Positions 16,632 to 25,529 of a stretch of 64,000 nt of DNA are shown here, piece by piece. Source of the DNA: Nocardia carnea (GTDB lineage: Bacteria > Actinomycetota > Actinomycetes > Mycobacteriales > Mycobacteriaceae); contig NZ_JARWNW010000263.1 in NCBI RefSeq assembly GCF_029868325.1, positions 1 through 64,000 of the forward strand, written 5' to 3'. Position 1 is the first letter of the stretch. Each line of letters starts with the position of its first letter. The notes under the pieces are model-generated. The model was given only the letters and a program-made list of their open reading frames with translations, ran no database searches and was not told the origin of the DNA. The position numbers and the translations under genes are program-made.

Positions 16632-18487
16632 GACACCGGTGCCCGCTCCGGCGCCGGCACCCCGGACGACCGCGGGTAGCGGTCGTTGATCCGGGCAGCG
16701 CCCCAGCACAACGCGGCGATCAGTGCCAGGCTGCACAGCAGCACGATCAGGGAGGCCGCGGTGAAGAGCCAGGCGGGATGATCGAACGAACGCTCCCGCT
16801 GCAATACCGTGATCTCGGCGACGAACGGGCGGGTGAACTCGTTCAGCGCCGGCACCTCCGCCGCACCGATACCGGGGTCGGCGGCCATGAAGAGCGGCAG
16901 CGCAGTCTGTGTGCGCCCGTCCTGGACGCGCAGGATCGTCTTCCAGGTGCCGTGGACCGGAACAGCCTCCGTAGTCACGTAATGGCCCTCGCCTACTCGG
17001 CGCAGCTGATCCACCACGAGCCCGCGCCCGGGACTGTCACTGCCCACACCGCCCTGCCAGGCCAGGATCTGCACCCATTCCGGATCGTCGCCGGCCAGGC
17101 CGGCTGGTGTGATGCGGATATCGGCGTGCACCATGCGGCCACCGTCCGCGGGGGCTTCCCGCAACTGCACCGTTGCCCGGGCATCCTGCGGGATATCGAT
17201 CATCAGACCGTTGGCGGTGGCCGCGGCGACCAAGACCACGGCCGCGGTGATCAGTGTGCGTCGCACAGCCGGGCGCGGTAACTGTTCACCCAGCAGCACG
17301 GTCGCGAGCATCGCGCCGACCACACCGCCCGCGATTCCGGTCGGGATCGTCATCAGCAACAGTTCCGGCCACATCGCCGTAGGCCAGGGATCGACGAATA
17401 CCGCAGCGACCCAGAGGGATTCCAGCCAGATCCCGGCCGTCGCCGCCACCAGACCCGTCAGCGCGCCCCACCGGATCCGGCGCCGGGCCGCCGGCAGCAG
17501 GCAGAGGACCTCGACCACCACGGCGATCCCGAGATAGAGCGGGAAGACGTTACGCGGCGCGTCGATGATCGGCCCGCCCACCAGCCAGGCCACCACGAGA
17601 CGAACCACGGCGGCGAAACACGCCACCACCAGAGCCGCGCCCGGGCCGAGGGTCATCCGGGCGGCGATCAGCGCAACGGTCGCCGCCGCCACCATCAGCA
17701 TGGGCTGCAGTACCAGCCGGAACTGTTCGACGCCGAAGTCGTACTCCACCTGGAATACCGACAGCCCGATGAGCAGGCCCCCGAAGGCGAAGGCCCGCAT
17801 CCACCACATCCGGCGCGGCCTCGGCTCGACCGGCTCCGGCCGGCTGCGCCGGCCCTCGAATTCGAGCAGCAGCACACCCACCAGCGACAGCCCCGCTCCG
17901 CCGATGAGCATCAGATGCGTCGGCCCCCACAGCGTGACGTCCTGCCCGAATATGCGGTGCCACAGATCGTCGAGCGGGAACCCGATCAAGGCATACAGTC
18001 CGGCACCGGCCAGCAGGATCCCGCCGACAGGCGCGTACCAGGTGCGGGTGATCCGCACCGCCGCCGGGCCGGGTTTCTCGTCGAGGGGCAGCACGATCGC
18101 CGCCATACCGGCCGTGAACAGGAAGAACAGGCCCGCGAGGATGAAATAGTGCGCCGGATTTGCCAGCGGGCCCTCGTCGCGGCCGTTCCCGATGTGCAGG
18201 CTCACATCCCAGATGAAGCCGAGCAGTGCGGTGAGGATGGTGGCCAGGAACATCGCCAGCGGTAGCGCCACCCAGCCCGGCTGATCGAACCAGCTTCCGA
18301 GCCGGTCCGCTGTCCGCTGTAACCAGGTGATGCGGCGGGTGCGGTGGAGGTAGCCCACCCACAGCAATCCGAGGGCGATCACCCCGGCGGACCCGGTCAT
18401 GATGGCGACCTGATCCAGCGCCGCGCCACCGCCCTCGTTCCCTTGGGCAAGCGACCGCCCGATCATTTCGTGCACGCTGTACGGCAC
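16628..18487 (-). CDS. Large polytopic membrane protein with extracytoplasmic C-terminal domain
   Basis: A 619-residue first gene of the operon. About twelve helices fill residues 25-460; then a soluble beta domain (about 470-575, including VQLREAPADGGRMVHADIRI and VHGTWKTILRVQDG) resembles FixH/YtkA-like Ig folds; a final helix lies near 590-610. Helices include histidine-containing stretches (DVSLHIGNGRDEGP, NPAHYFILAG, TLWGPTHLMLIGG). The GTG at 18487 has GGAGG just upstream; the frame extends to 18571 without homology. A FixH-like domain next to a cupredoxin-like lipoprotein hints at copper handling or terminal oxidase assembly, but no close family is recognised. Confidence 0.75.
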   Translation of the reverse strand: MPYSVHEMIGRSLAQGNEGGGAALDQVAIMTGSAGVIALGLLWVGYLHRTRRITWLQRTADRLGSWFDQPGWVALPLAMFLATILTALLGFIWDVSLHIGNGRDEGPLANPAHYFILAGLFFLFTAGMAAIVLPLDEKPGPAAVRITRTWYAPVGGILLAGAGLYALIGFPLDDLWHRIFGQDVTLWGPTHLMLIGGAGLSLVGVLLLEFEGRRSRPEPVEPRPRRMWWMRAFAFGGLLIGLSVFQVEYDFGVEQFRLVLQPMLMVAAATVALIAARMTLGPGAALVVACFAAVVRLVVAWLVGGPIIDAPRNVFPLYLGIAVVVEVLCLLPAARRRIRWGALTGLVAATAGIWLESLWVAAVFVDPWPTAMWPELLLMTIPTGIAGGVVGAMLATVLLGEQLPRPAVRRTLITAAVVLVAAATANGLMIDIPQDARATVQLREAPADGGRMVHADIRITPAGLAGDDPEWVQILAWQGGVGSDSPGRGLVVDQLRRVGEGHYVTTEAVPVHGTWKTILRVQDGRTQTALPLFMAADPGIGAAEVPALNEFTRPFVAEITVLQRERSFDHPAWLFTAASLIVLLCSLALIAALCWGAARINDRYPRSSGVPAPERAPVS

Positions 18488-18745
18488 TGGACCTCCACAC
18501 CAGCCGGGGTATATGTGACGAAAAGTAGCATGAAATACGGCTGGGGGCGCGGTGTTCACAGGAAGCGGCAAAGACAGTTCGCCGCAATGCTATTCGCCGC
18601 GAAATTGCCACATCCGTCGCAGCCGTACCGCACTCCATGCGACCGATCACGGTCACGGCCCGACACAGCAGCCAGCACCGGCGACGCCTGCGACGGCGCC
18701 GGGATCGAACGAACGCCACCGATCCCGGCCACCGCAGTCGACCGA

Positions 18746-18919
18746 TCAGTCGCGGAAGGCGTCCTTCACCTTCTCGCCGGCATCCTTCAGATTCGATTTG
18801 ACCTGATCGGCCTTGCCTTCGTTCTTCTTGTCCTCGTCACCGGTGGCCTCGCCGTACTTCTCCTTGGCCTGACCGGCGAGCTCCTCGGCCTTGTTGCTGA
18901 CCTTGTCGGTTCCGCTCAC
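18746..18919 (-). CDS. CsbD family stress protein
   Basis: A 57-residue, highly charged CsbD-type protein: KAEELAGQAKEKYGEATGD is the family signature, followed by KKNEGKADQVKSNLKDAGEK. CsbD proteins are abundant under general stress, and in Bacillus csbD depends on SigB; the molecular role is unknown. The GTG at 18919 has AGGAG seven bases upstream. A SigF-like promoter candidate lies at 18979-19003, consistent with control by the sigma factor encoded at 9184-10050. Confidence 0.9.
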   Translation of the reverse strand: MSGTDKVSNKAEELAGQAKEKYGEATGDEDKKNEGKADQVKSNLKDAGEKVKDAFRD

Positions 18920-18978
18920 AGCCGGACTCCTCTCGTCGGGACGACCGGCCTGCCCGATCCGGCCGGTCTGCGGCGCGG

Positions 18979-19003
18979 GTAACCATCGACCGGCCACGTA
19001 AAC
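18979..19003 (-). promoter_or_regulatory. Possible SigF/SigB-type promoter of csbD
   Basis: On the minus strand, GTTT (19003-19000) and GGTTAC (18984-18979) are 15 bases apart. The -10 has one mismatch to GGGTAC. It lies 60 bases before the csbD start. Confidence 0.4.
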
Positions 19004-19019
19004 AGCCGGTACCGACGGA

Positions 19020-19508
19020 TCAGGCCGGATGACCGGGTTCCAGGTCCGCGACGTGGTGATACCGCAGCGCCCCCGGCTCCGATCGCCGGACCTCCCCCAC
19101 CTCCGGCGCAAGCACGAATCCCCTATGGTCGCCGAAATCGTGCCGGGCGAGAACACGACCACAGAACCAGGCCGCGGCATCGTCCAGCACCGGCACATCA
19201 TGCGGACCGGCCCGCCACGAGCAGTGCGCGAACTTATCGATCTCGTCGCCGGTCTCCCCGCCGAAGAGCAGCGCCAGCGAGGCATGGTCGCGGCCGATCA
19301 GATGCACACCCAAGAATTCCGTCCGCTGCGCGAGCCGGTAGGTGTGGTTCACCTCGGACAAGCACACCAGGAACCGCCGCGGTTCGATCGCCACCTGCGC
19401 CGCGAACCCCACCAAACACCCGGCCCGCTGCCCATCGGCGGCGAGTGTCACCACGAACACCGGCGGGTCGGCCGCGGCGATCAGAGCGTCGAAGAAATTC
19501 TCCGGCAT
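19020..19508 (-). CDS. Flavin reductase-like FMN-binding protein
   Basis: A 162-residue split-barrel protein of the flavin reductase-like group. DPPVFVVTLAADGQRAGCLVGFAAQVAIEPRRFLVCLSEVNHTYRLA in shorter segments shows the FMN-binding barrel, and LGVHLIGRDHASLALLFGGETGDEIDKF the second half. It could be the reductase partner of a flavin monooxygenase, but none is adjacent, and paralogues that bind F420 or heme are known. The start at 19508 (MPENFF) coincides with the beginning of homology. It lies upstream of csbD in the same direction with a 100-base gap. Confidence 0.82.
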   Translation of the reverse strand: MPENFFDALIAAADPPVFVVTLAADGQRAGCLVGFAAQVAIEPRRFLVCLSEVNHTYRLAQRTEFLGVHLIGRDHASLALLFGGETGDEIDKFAHCSWRAGPHDVPVLDDAAAWFCGRVLARHDFGDHRGFVLAPEVGEVRRSEPGALRYHHVADLEPGHPA

Positions 19509-19790
19509 GTGCTGTGTATAGCAGGCCGCCGGGCTTCAGACCCCACGGCTCGCGCCAGCGACCATGCATCGGCAGATCCGTTCTGCGACGCTCGCGGCGC
19601 GACCATGAACGCAACCAAGGCACTGGAATTTCTATTGTGGCAGCCATGCAACAGCTTCGACTACCTCGTCGAGCGCGGGCCCGGCGATGTGGGACGCCCG
19701 GAGATGGCGGCGCCGTTACGATGGCGTTCATGATCTGCGACCGAACGCAGCAGGCCGGCGGAGTGGTGGTGCGCCGGTCCCGGCCCGGGG

Positions 19791-20315
19791 ATGTCGATGA
19801 CTTCTGAATCTGATTCCGAGGAGCTGCTGGTGCCGGCTGTGCTGGGGCGAGCGCATGAAGAGGCCGAAGAGCTGGCGGAGATTGCCGGGCGGGCCGGGTT
19901 GCAGGTGGCGGTCGCGGAATCGCTGACGTCGGGGCAGCTGGCGGCGGCGCTGGGCGCGGCGAGCAACTCGGGTGAGTGGTTCCGGGGGGCCGTGGTCGCT
20001 TACAGCAGAGCGGTCAAACATCATGTGCTGGGTGTGCCGGACGGGCCGGTGGTGTGTGCGCCGGCGGCTGCTGCGATGGCTGAGGGGGTGCGGACGCTGT
20101 TCGAGGCGTCCTTGGCGGTGGGTGTCACGGGTGCCGGTGGCCCCGATCCGCAGGACGGGGAGGAGCCGGGGTCGGTGTGGTTCGCCGTGTCCGTGGACGG
20201 CTCGGTGCGGACGCACCATCGGATTTTCGCGGGGGAACCCGCCGAGATCCTCGATCAAGTCGTCGTTTACGCAGTGGAACTGCTGCTCGACGCCGCGCGG
20301 GAACAGGCGGCCTGA
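19791..20315 (+). CDS. CinA-type nicotinamide-nucleotide amidohydrolase (PncC)
   Basis: A 174-residue protein equivalent to the C-terminal domain of CinA, which deamidates nicotinamide mononucleotide in NAD recycling. Diagnostic motifs are AESLTSGQLAAAL, FRGAVVAYSRAVKHHVLGV and GVTGAGGPDPQDGEEPGSVW. The N-terminal COG1058 domain of full-length CinA is absent, as in many stand-alone PncC proteins. The ATG at 19791 follows a G-rich stretch; a second in-frame ATG is two codons later. It ends facing the penicillin-binding protein gene, with two hairpins between. Confidence 0.88.
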   Translation: MSMTSESDSEELLVPAVLGRAHEEAEELAEIAGRAGLQVAVAESLTSGQLAAALGAASNSGEWFRGAVVAYSRAVKHHVLGVPDGPVVCAPAAAAMAEGVRTLFEASLAVGVTGAGGPDPQDGEEPGSVWFAVSVDGSVRTHHRIFAGEPAEILDQVVVYAVELLLDAAREQAA

Positions 20316-20384
20316 ACTCGCCCCGAGGCGCTGACCGGCCCCCTGTGGGTGCCGGTGAAACCGGCCCGGTAGACGGGGGACAAG

Positions 20385-20412
20385 GGTTCACACCCCGACC
20401 AGGGTGTGAACC
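20385..20412 (+). terminator. Hairpin after the CinA/PncC gene
   Basis: An 11-bp stem (20385-20395 with 20402-20412) with a six-base loop, 70 bases after the pncC stop. A shorter palindrome lies just before it at 20351-20365. Confidence 0.6.
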
Positions 20413-20432
20413 GGCGACGCCCGAGAGGGGCA

Positions 20433-20464
20433 GTGTCCGATAACTCACAGGAGTCATCGGACAC
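20433..20464 (-). terminator. Hairpin after the penicillin-binding protein gene
   Basis: A 14-bp inverted repeat with one mismatch (20433-20446 with 20451-20464) and a four-base loop, five bases beyond the stop of the minus-strand PBP gene. It may act on both converging transcripts. Confidence 0.65.
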
Positions 20465-20468
20465 GCTG

Positions 20469-22214
20469 TCACGAACTCCGCAGCATGCGGCCCGCGGCCT
20501 CGACGGCGGGGCCCGAACTGCCGGCGTCGGCGACGAAGACCGCGAAGGCGAGATCGCCGCGGATACCCACGAACCAGCCGTGCGCGTTCGTGTTGTCGCC
20601 GTATTCGGCGGTACCGGTTTTGCCGAGCAGGCCGGGGATATCGGCCAGCTGGGTGGCGGTGCCGCCGGTAACGGTCTCACGCATCATGGTTTTCAGCTGG
20701 TCGGTCACGGTGGCGGGCAGCGGTGGCGGGGTGCGGTCCGGTGTGCCGGGTTGGCCGGCCAGCATGACCGGTGGCGGGGTCGCGCCGTCGGCGATCGAGG
20801 CGGCGACCAGCGCCATCCCGAACGGGGAGGCCGTGACCGCGCCCTGGCCGATACTTGCCTCGACCCGTTCCGCCGAATTCGCCGGGACCGGCACGCTGCC
20901 CGTCACGGTGGTCAGTCCGGGTGTCACGTAGTCGACGCCGAGTCCGAGGCGTTCGGCGGTGGTGGTGAGCGCTTCCGGCGGCAGCTGGACGGCCAGCCCG
21001 GCCATGGTCGTATTGCAGGATTGCGCGAAGGCGGTGTGCAGTGGGACCTGGCCCAGGTCGAAACTGTCGTCGTTGGGGATCCGGCGGCCCTCGATATCGG
21101 CGACGCCGGGGCACGGCAGCACGGTATCGGGGTTCGCGATCCCGGCGTCCAGGACCGCGGCGGTGGTTACCGTTTTGAAGGTCGACCCGGGCGGGTAGAG
21201 GCCGGTGAACGCGATGGGTCCTTCGCCGTCGGCGGCGGAGTTCTGGCCTGCGGCCACGATCTCACCGGTGGACGGGCGGATCGCCACGACGGCCGCTGTC
21301 TGGTCGATCGGGTCCAGTGCAGCTTCCGCGGCGCGTTGCAGGCCCGCGTCGATGGTGGTGTGGATATCGGAGGTCTGCCCGGGGTCCCGGCCGGCGATCC
21401 GGACCGGGCCTTCCGGCGTGCGGGCCTGGACCACCCAACCGGCCGCCGCGTCGGCCTGCTCCTGCCACAGTTCGGCCGGACCGGACAGGGTTTGCGCGGA
21501 CAGATCGCGGTCGGTGGTGAGCAGCCGGGTCTGCGGGGCCAAGGTGACCCCGGCAGTGGCGGTCAACGCTTCCCGGATCGGCGCGATATCGGATTCGCGC
21601 AAGCTGATCGCGGTCACGGAGCCGCCGTTGGCCGCGGCCAGATCGGCGTCCAGTGAGGCCGCGGTGATGCCCGGCGCGATCGGCGAGACGAGATTCGCGA
21701 CGGCTGCGGTATCGGCGCCGGGCGCGAGCTGGACCAGGGTCACCACCTGTTCGGTCAGCAGTTCCCCGCCCGACGCGTCGAGAACACGCGCCGGTTCCGG
21801 ATACACCGGCGCATAGGTCAATTCCCCCTGGTCGAGACCGGGTGCGAGCACGGCCGGATTCCAGCGGATACGGTGGCCCGCGTCGGTCTCCACGGCGGTG
21901 CCGGTGGTCGTGTACTGCCACTCGGCGCCCTGTTTCCCCAGCTTCCAGGTGGCCTCGAGGGTGAACGTATCGTCTTCGGTCCCGGCGACCGTGTAGGTCA
22001 CTTCTTTGCCCAGACCCTCGTACAGTGCGCCGACGGTCTGCTCCGCGCGGGCGGGGTCGTCGGTGAGCTGCGCCGCCGCGGCGACATCGTCGCGGTTGAG
22101 CGCGTCGGCGAAATTGCCGGCCGTGGTTTCGGGCTCGGGCGGCCCGGAGGAGCAACCGGCCAGGGCCAGACCGAGGATCGTCAGCAGTACGAGGACTTTC
22201 CGATCGATGCGCAT
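20469..22214 (-). CDS. Lipoprotein class B penicillin-binding protein (PBPlipo type)
   Basis: A 581-residue peptidoglycan DD-transpeptidase anchored as a lipoprotein: lipobox LALAGC near residue 20. Residues about 25-140 form an NTF2-like MecA N-terminal domain (AGNFADALNRDDVAAAAQL), then a PBP dimer domain, and the transpeptidase domain with the catalytic serine in PPGSTFKTVT, the SCN motif in AFAQSCNTT and the KTG box in LLGKTGTAEYG. This matches the M. tuberculosis PBPlipo protein Rv2864c in layout. The ATG at 22214 is chosen so that the signal peptide begins MRIDRKVL; a longer frame to 22256 adds a non-signal extension. It inserts cross-links outside the membrane and is a beta-lactam target. 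Confidence 0.92.
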   Translation of the reverse strand: MRIDRKVLVLLTILGLALAGCSSGPPEPETTAGNFADALNRDDVAAAAQLTDDPARAEQTVGALYEGLGKEVTYTVAGTEDDTFTLEATWKLGKQGAEWQYTTTGTAVETDAGHRIRWNPAVLAPGLDQGELTYAPVYPEPARVLDASGGELLTEQVVTLVQLAPGADTAAVANLVSPIAPGITAASLDADLAAANGGSVTAISLRESDIAPIREALTATAGVTLAPQTRLLTTDRDLSAQTLSGPAELWQEQADAAAGWVVQARTPEGPVRIAGRDPGQTSDIHTTIDAGLQRAAEAALDPIDQTAAVVAIRPSTGEIVAAGQNSAADGEGPIAFTGLYPPGSTFKTVTTAAVLDAGIANPDTVLPCPGVADIEGRRIPNDDSFDLGQVPLHTAFAQSCNTTMAGLAVQLPPEALTTTAERLGLGVDYVTPGLTTVTGSVPVPANSAERVEASIGQGAVTASPFGMALVAASIADGATPPPVMLAGQPGTPDRTPPPLPATVTDQLKTMMRETVTGGTATQLADIPGLLGKTGTAEYGDNTNAHGWFVGIRGDLAFAVFVADAGSSGPAVEAAGRMLRSS

Positions 22215-22390
22215 CACCTGCGACTGTATCGACCGCGACCCGGCGGCACGCCGCATCCCTACCGAACGGCGTCTACGCGTCGTGACGGAACCGCGGCGCC
22301 GGACCGCACACCGCTCCGCCGCCGGGTCGCCACCGCGCTCGCCGGCACCGAGCCGACCGCGGCACCCGAACCGCCGTCTACCCTCGTCTC

Positions 22391-23560
22391 ATGCCTGACC
22401 CGTCCCCCACCGTCACCAGGTTGCGGCCGTTCGCGGCCACGATCTTCGCCGAGATGACCGAACTCGCCGTCCGGCACGAGGCGGTCAATCTCGGGCAGGG
22501 TTTCCCGGACAGCGACGGCCCCGCGGCCATGCTCGAGGTCGCCCGCGAGGCCATCGCCGGTGGCGGTAACCAGTACCCGCCGGGCCGGGGTGTGCCGGCG
22601 CTGCGGCGCGCGATCGCCGCGGACCGGGCCCGGCGCTACGGCACCCGGTACGACCCCGACAGCGAAGTGCTGGTGACCGTCGGCGCGACCGAAGCCGTGA
22701 CCGCTGCGGTACTCGGGCTGGTCGAGCCGGGTGCCGAAGTCGTGCTGATCGAGCCGTACTACGACTCCTATCCCGCGGCAACAGCGCTGGCCGGTGCCCA
22801 CCGCCGTACTGCCCGGCTCACCGCCGACGGTGACCGGTTCGTTCTCGACCACGACAGTCTGCGGGCCGCGATCACCCCGGCCACCCGCATGCTGATCCTG
22901 AACTCACCGCACAATCCCACCGGCACCGTCCTGGATCGCACAGACCTGACCGCCATCGCCGAGATCGCCTGCGAGCACGATCTGCTGGTGCTGGCCGACG
23001 AGGTGTACGAGCATCTGGTGTACGACGGCGCCGAACACATCAGTATCGCCACCCTGCCGGGGATGGCGGAGCGGACACTGGTCGTCTCCAGTGCGGCGAA
23101 AACGTTCAGCGTCACCGGCTGGAAGATCGGCTGGATCTGCGGACCGGCCGCGTTGATCGGCGGCGCCTTGGCCGCCAAACAATTCCTCACCTTCGTCGGC
23201 GGTGGCCCGTTCCAGCCGGCGGTCGCCCATGCCCTCACCCACGAACTCGAGTGGGTGGCCGCGCTGCGGGATTCGCTGGCCGAACGCCGGTTGCGGTTGT
23301 CCGCGGCGCTGGCCGATACCGGGTTCCGTGTGCATCCGAGTGCCGGTAGCTATTTCGTCTGCGCCGATATCCGCCCGCTCGGCGCGGACGACGATATCCG
23401 GTTCTGCCGTGAGCTGCCCGAACGGCTGGGTGTGGCGGCGGTGCCGGTCAGTGTTTTCACCGATGATCCCGCGTCGTGGCGCCACCTCGTCCGGTTCACG
23501 TTCTGCAAGCGCCCGGAAACCTTGGACGAGGCGGTGCGCCGGCTCACGCCCGGCCGCTGA
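22391..23560 (+). CDS. dapC: Class I/II aminotransferase, probable N-succinyldiaminopimelate aminotransferase
   Basis: A 389-residue PLP enzyme closely resembling M. tuberculosis Rv0858c (DapC) along its whole length, e.g. VNLGQGFPDSDGPAAMLE and GGGNQYPPGRGVPALR. The substrate-binding NSPHNPTGTV motif and the PLP lysine in SSAAKTFSVTGWKIGW are intact. DapC makes succinyl-diaminopimelate in lysine and peptidoglycan synthesis; related enzymes act as kynurenine or methionine aminotransferases, so specificity is inferred. The ATG at 22391 starts the conserved region. It diverges from the PBP gene across 176 bases. Confidence 0.85.
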   Translation: MPDPSPTVTRLRPFAATIFAEMTELAVRHEAVNLGQGFPDSDGPAAMLEVAREAIAGGGNQYPPGRGVPALRRAIAADRARRYGTRYDPDSEVLVTVGATEAVTAAVLGLVEPGAEVVLIEPYYDSYPAATALAGAHRRTARLTADGDRFVLDHDSLRAAITPATRMLILNSPHNPTGTVLDRTDLTAIAEIACEHDLLVLADEVYEHLVYDGAEHISIATLPGMAERTLVVSSAAKTFSVTGWKIGWICGPAALIGGALAAKQFLTFVGGGPFQPAVAHALTHELEWVAALRDSLAERRLRLSAALADTGFRVHPSAGSYFVCADIRPLGADDDIRFCRELPERLGVAAVPVSVFTDDPASWRHLVRFTFCKRPETLDEAVRRLTPGR

Positions 23561-23570
23561 GCCGGGGTCG

Positions 23571-25319
23571 TCAGCTCCTGTTCTCGGGATACACGGGTAC
23601 GTCGTCGTCCCACGGCTGGCGGACCACCATATCGGCGACCCGCACGTACCCGCGTTCGAATTCACCGGTTGCGGCGTCCACCAGGCGGTAGTTCTGCTGC
23701 TGCCGCTGGATCGGCTGGGCGTCCAGCAGCACCACCCGCACCTCACCGGGTTCGAAACCGCAGCGTTGCTGCAGGGCGGCGATCAGTTGTTCGTTGTGGA
23801 GGTGGCCGTCACCGAAGTTCCAGCCCAGGGCTGTCGAACAGATACGTTCGCCGTCGGTGAGGACGTAGTCCTTCTCGTCGTGCCCGGCCATTGCTCGATG
23901 CGCGAGGGTGAACAACGCTTTGCCGTGGGTGTTGAACGCGCGGAACGCGTATCCCAGATACAGCGGGATCTGGGCTGCCTCCCGGCTGCCGTAGTAGCGC
24001 TCGAGCTGGGCGGCCGGCATGGCGGCCACGGCGGTGATTCCGGCGCGGATCTTGGCATCGGCCGACGGTTTGATGCACCACAGGGTGGTGTCCCAGTTGC
24101 CGGCGTAGTACCGCATTCCGGGCAGGAAGGAGACCTTGCGCGGGAACGTGTTCCCGATCGCGACCGTCCCCGCGAGAACCACGAACAGCAGCACCACCGG
24201 TAACGGATTACCCAGATCGGCCGGACCCACATCCGCATGCCCGACGAACAATGTCAGCAACCCGAAGATCATGAAGACGTTCCACTCGAGCGGTACCCCC
24301 ATCGGAATCGCGGTGAGGATCACCAGGTGGAAGCAGATGAGGGCGACCGCGGCCACCGTGGTCGGCAGGCCCCCGTCACTGAAGAACAACACCAGCGGGG
24401 CCAGCATCTCGACCGCAGTACCACCGTGGGCGAACAGCCGCGACAGCCGTCCCGGTCGCAGATCGTCCGGGAACCGTTCGAAGAACAGGCGTTTGAGTGC
24501 CCGCGGCCGCACCACCGGACTGTTGGACATCATCGTCGACACCACGAACGGGAAATGCTTGTTCAGCTTCGATACCGCCGCGCCGACCCAGATGACGACG
24601 AATACGACCTTCGCGGCGACGATCGTATCGGCACCACCGAACAGGAAGGTGACCGCGAGCGCCCCGTACACCTCGCCGCGCGCCGCCAGGAAGATCACCT
24701 TGTCACGCAACCCGAGCACCGCCAGCAGGACGAGAACCGCCGCGATCTCCCAGATCGGCAGCAGGCCCACCGACGACCCGATCTCGGGTATCGGCCCGGT
24801 ACCGTCCGAGAACAACCCGACCAGCAGCATCACCAGCAGTGCCGCGTACAGCACGGCGTCGAACGGGGTCCGGGTCGTGCCCCGGGTCAGCGGCACCCGG
24901 CCCGGCCACGGTGGCAGCCGGATCGTGCCGGGCCGCAACCAGTACAGGATCGACCCCATCGGCGGGAAGAAGCGGTTGTTCAACGGTCCGAAACCGCAGC
25001 CCAGGCCGACGACCTCGAACAGGATGGTGAACAGCACGACCTTCTGGAACACGATCGGTTCCGACCACCACGACCCGACCGCGGTGAACCCGTCGATTCC
25101 GGTGGTGGTCAGCGCGAACAGCATTCCGCCCAGGATGTAGAGGGCGATCTTGACCACGTAGAACAGGTGTAGCGGCGGCGGCGTGCCGAAACCGACCTCG
25201 GCCCAGTGCCGCGCCATCGGCCGGATCTTCTCCGCCCTGGTGCCGCGGCTCCATTCGTCCAAATCCACCACCGGAAGCTCCGGCCGGAGCATGCCGAACA
25301 ACCGATCCGTTGTACCCAC
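23571..25319 (-). CDS. DUF3556 family membrane protein
   Basis: A 582-residue protein with about nine to ten helices in residues 45-400 and a soluble C-terminal part (GYAFRAFNTHGKALFTLAHRA, EKDYVLTDGERICSTALGWNFGDGHLHNEQL). It matches the DUF3556 family found in mycobacteria and Nocardia; the histidine/tyrosine-rich helices resemble HTTM and lipid-modifying membrane enzymes, but no activity is known. The GTG at 25319 fits the start of homology. A TetR-like palindrome lies 21 bases upstream, so expression is probably repressed by an unlinked regulator. Confidence 0.82.
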   Translation of the reverse strand: MGTTDRLFGMLRPELPVVDLDEWSRGTRAEKIRPMARHWAEVGFGTPPPLHLFYVVKIALYILGGMLFALTTTGIDGFTAVGSWWSEPIVFQKVVLFTILFEVVGLGCGFGPLNNRFFPPMGSILYWLRPGTIRLPPWPGRVPLTRGTTRTPFDAVLYAALLVMLLVGLFSDGTGPIPEIGSSVGLLPIWEIAAVLVLLAVLGLRDKVIFLAARGEVYGALAVTFLFGGADTIVAAKVVFVVIWVGAAVSKLNKHFPFVVSTMMSNSPVVRPRALKRLFFERFPDDLRPGRLSRLFAHGGTAVEMLAPLVLFFSDGGLPTTVAAVALICFHLVILTAIPMGVPLEWNVFMIFGLLTLFVGHADVGPADLGNPLPVVLLFVVLAGTVAIGNTFPRKVSFLPGMRYYAGNWDTTLWCIKPSADAKIRAGITAVAAMPAAQLERYYGSREAAQIPLYLGYAFRAFNTHGKALFTLAHRAMAGHDEKDYVLTDGERICSTALGWNFGDGHLHNEQLIAALQQRCGFEPGEVRVVLLDAQPIQRQQQNYRLVDAATGEFERGYVRVADMVVRQPWDDDVPVYPENRS

Positions 25320-25339
25320 TACGCGCCCGATCCTCGTCG

Positions 25340-25357
25340 TTCAATCACTTGATTGAA
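25340..25357. promoter_or_regulatory. TetR-type palindrome upstream of the DUF3556 gene
   Basis: Two perfect 8-bp arms, TTCAATCA (25340-25347) and TGATTGAA (25350-25357), are separated by two bases. It sits 21 bases before the GTG start on the minus strand, where it would cover the core promoter. AT-rich palindromes of this spacing are typical TetR/FadR-like operators. No tetR gene is nearby. Confidence 0.65.
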
Positions 25358-25529
25358 AAGTTACTACGGGCGGTGCGCGCCGCGATGCGATTCGGCCGAA
25401 TACGGACAGGCGAGGAAGAAGCGGCCGCCTACTGACCGGGCGCACCTGCGCGGGAACTTTGCGGGCTCGGCTACCGACGGCGCCGGGGATAACCTGGGCG
25501 ACCCCGGCCCGCGGGGGCACCGGCAAGGT

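Noticed and set aside
20406..21656. A 416-codon plus-strand frame over the penicillin-binding protein
   Set aside because: Antisense shadow with G/R/D/H bias. The minus-strand protein has all transpeptidase motifs.
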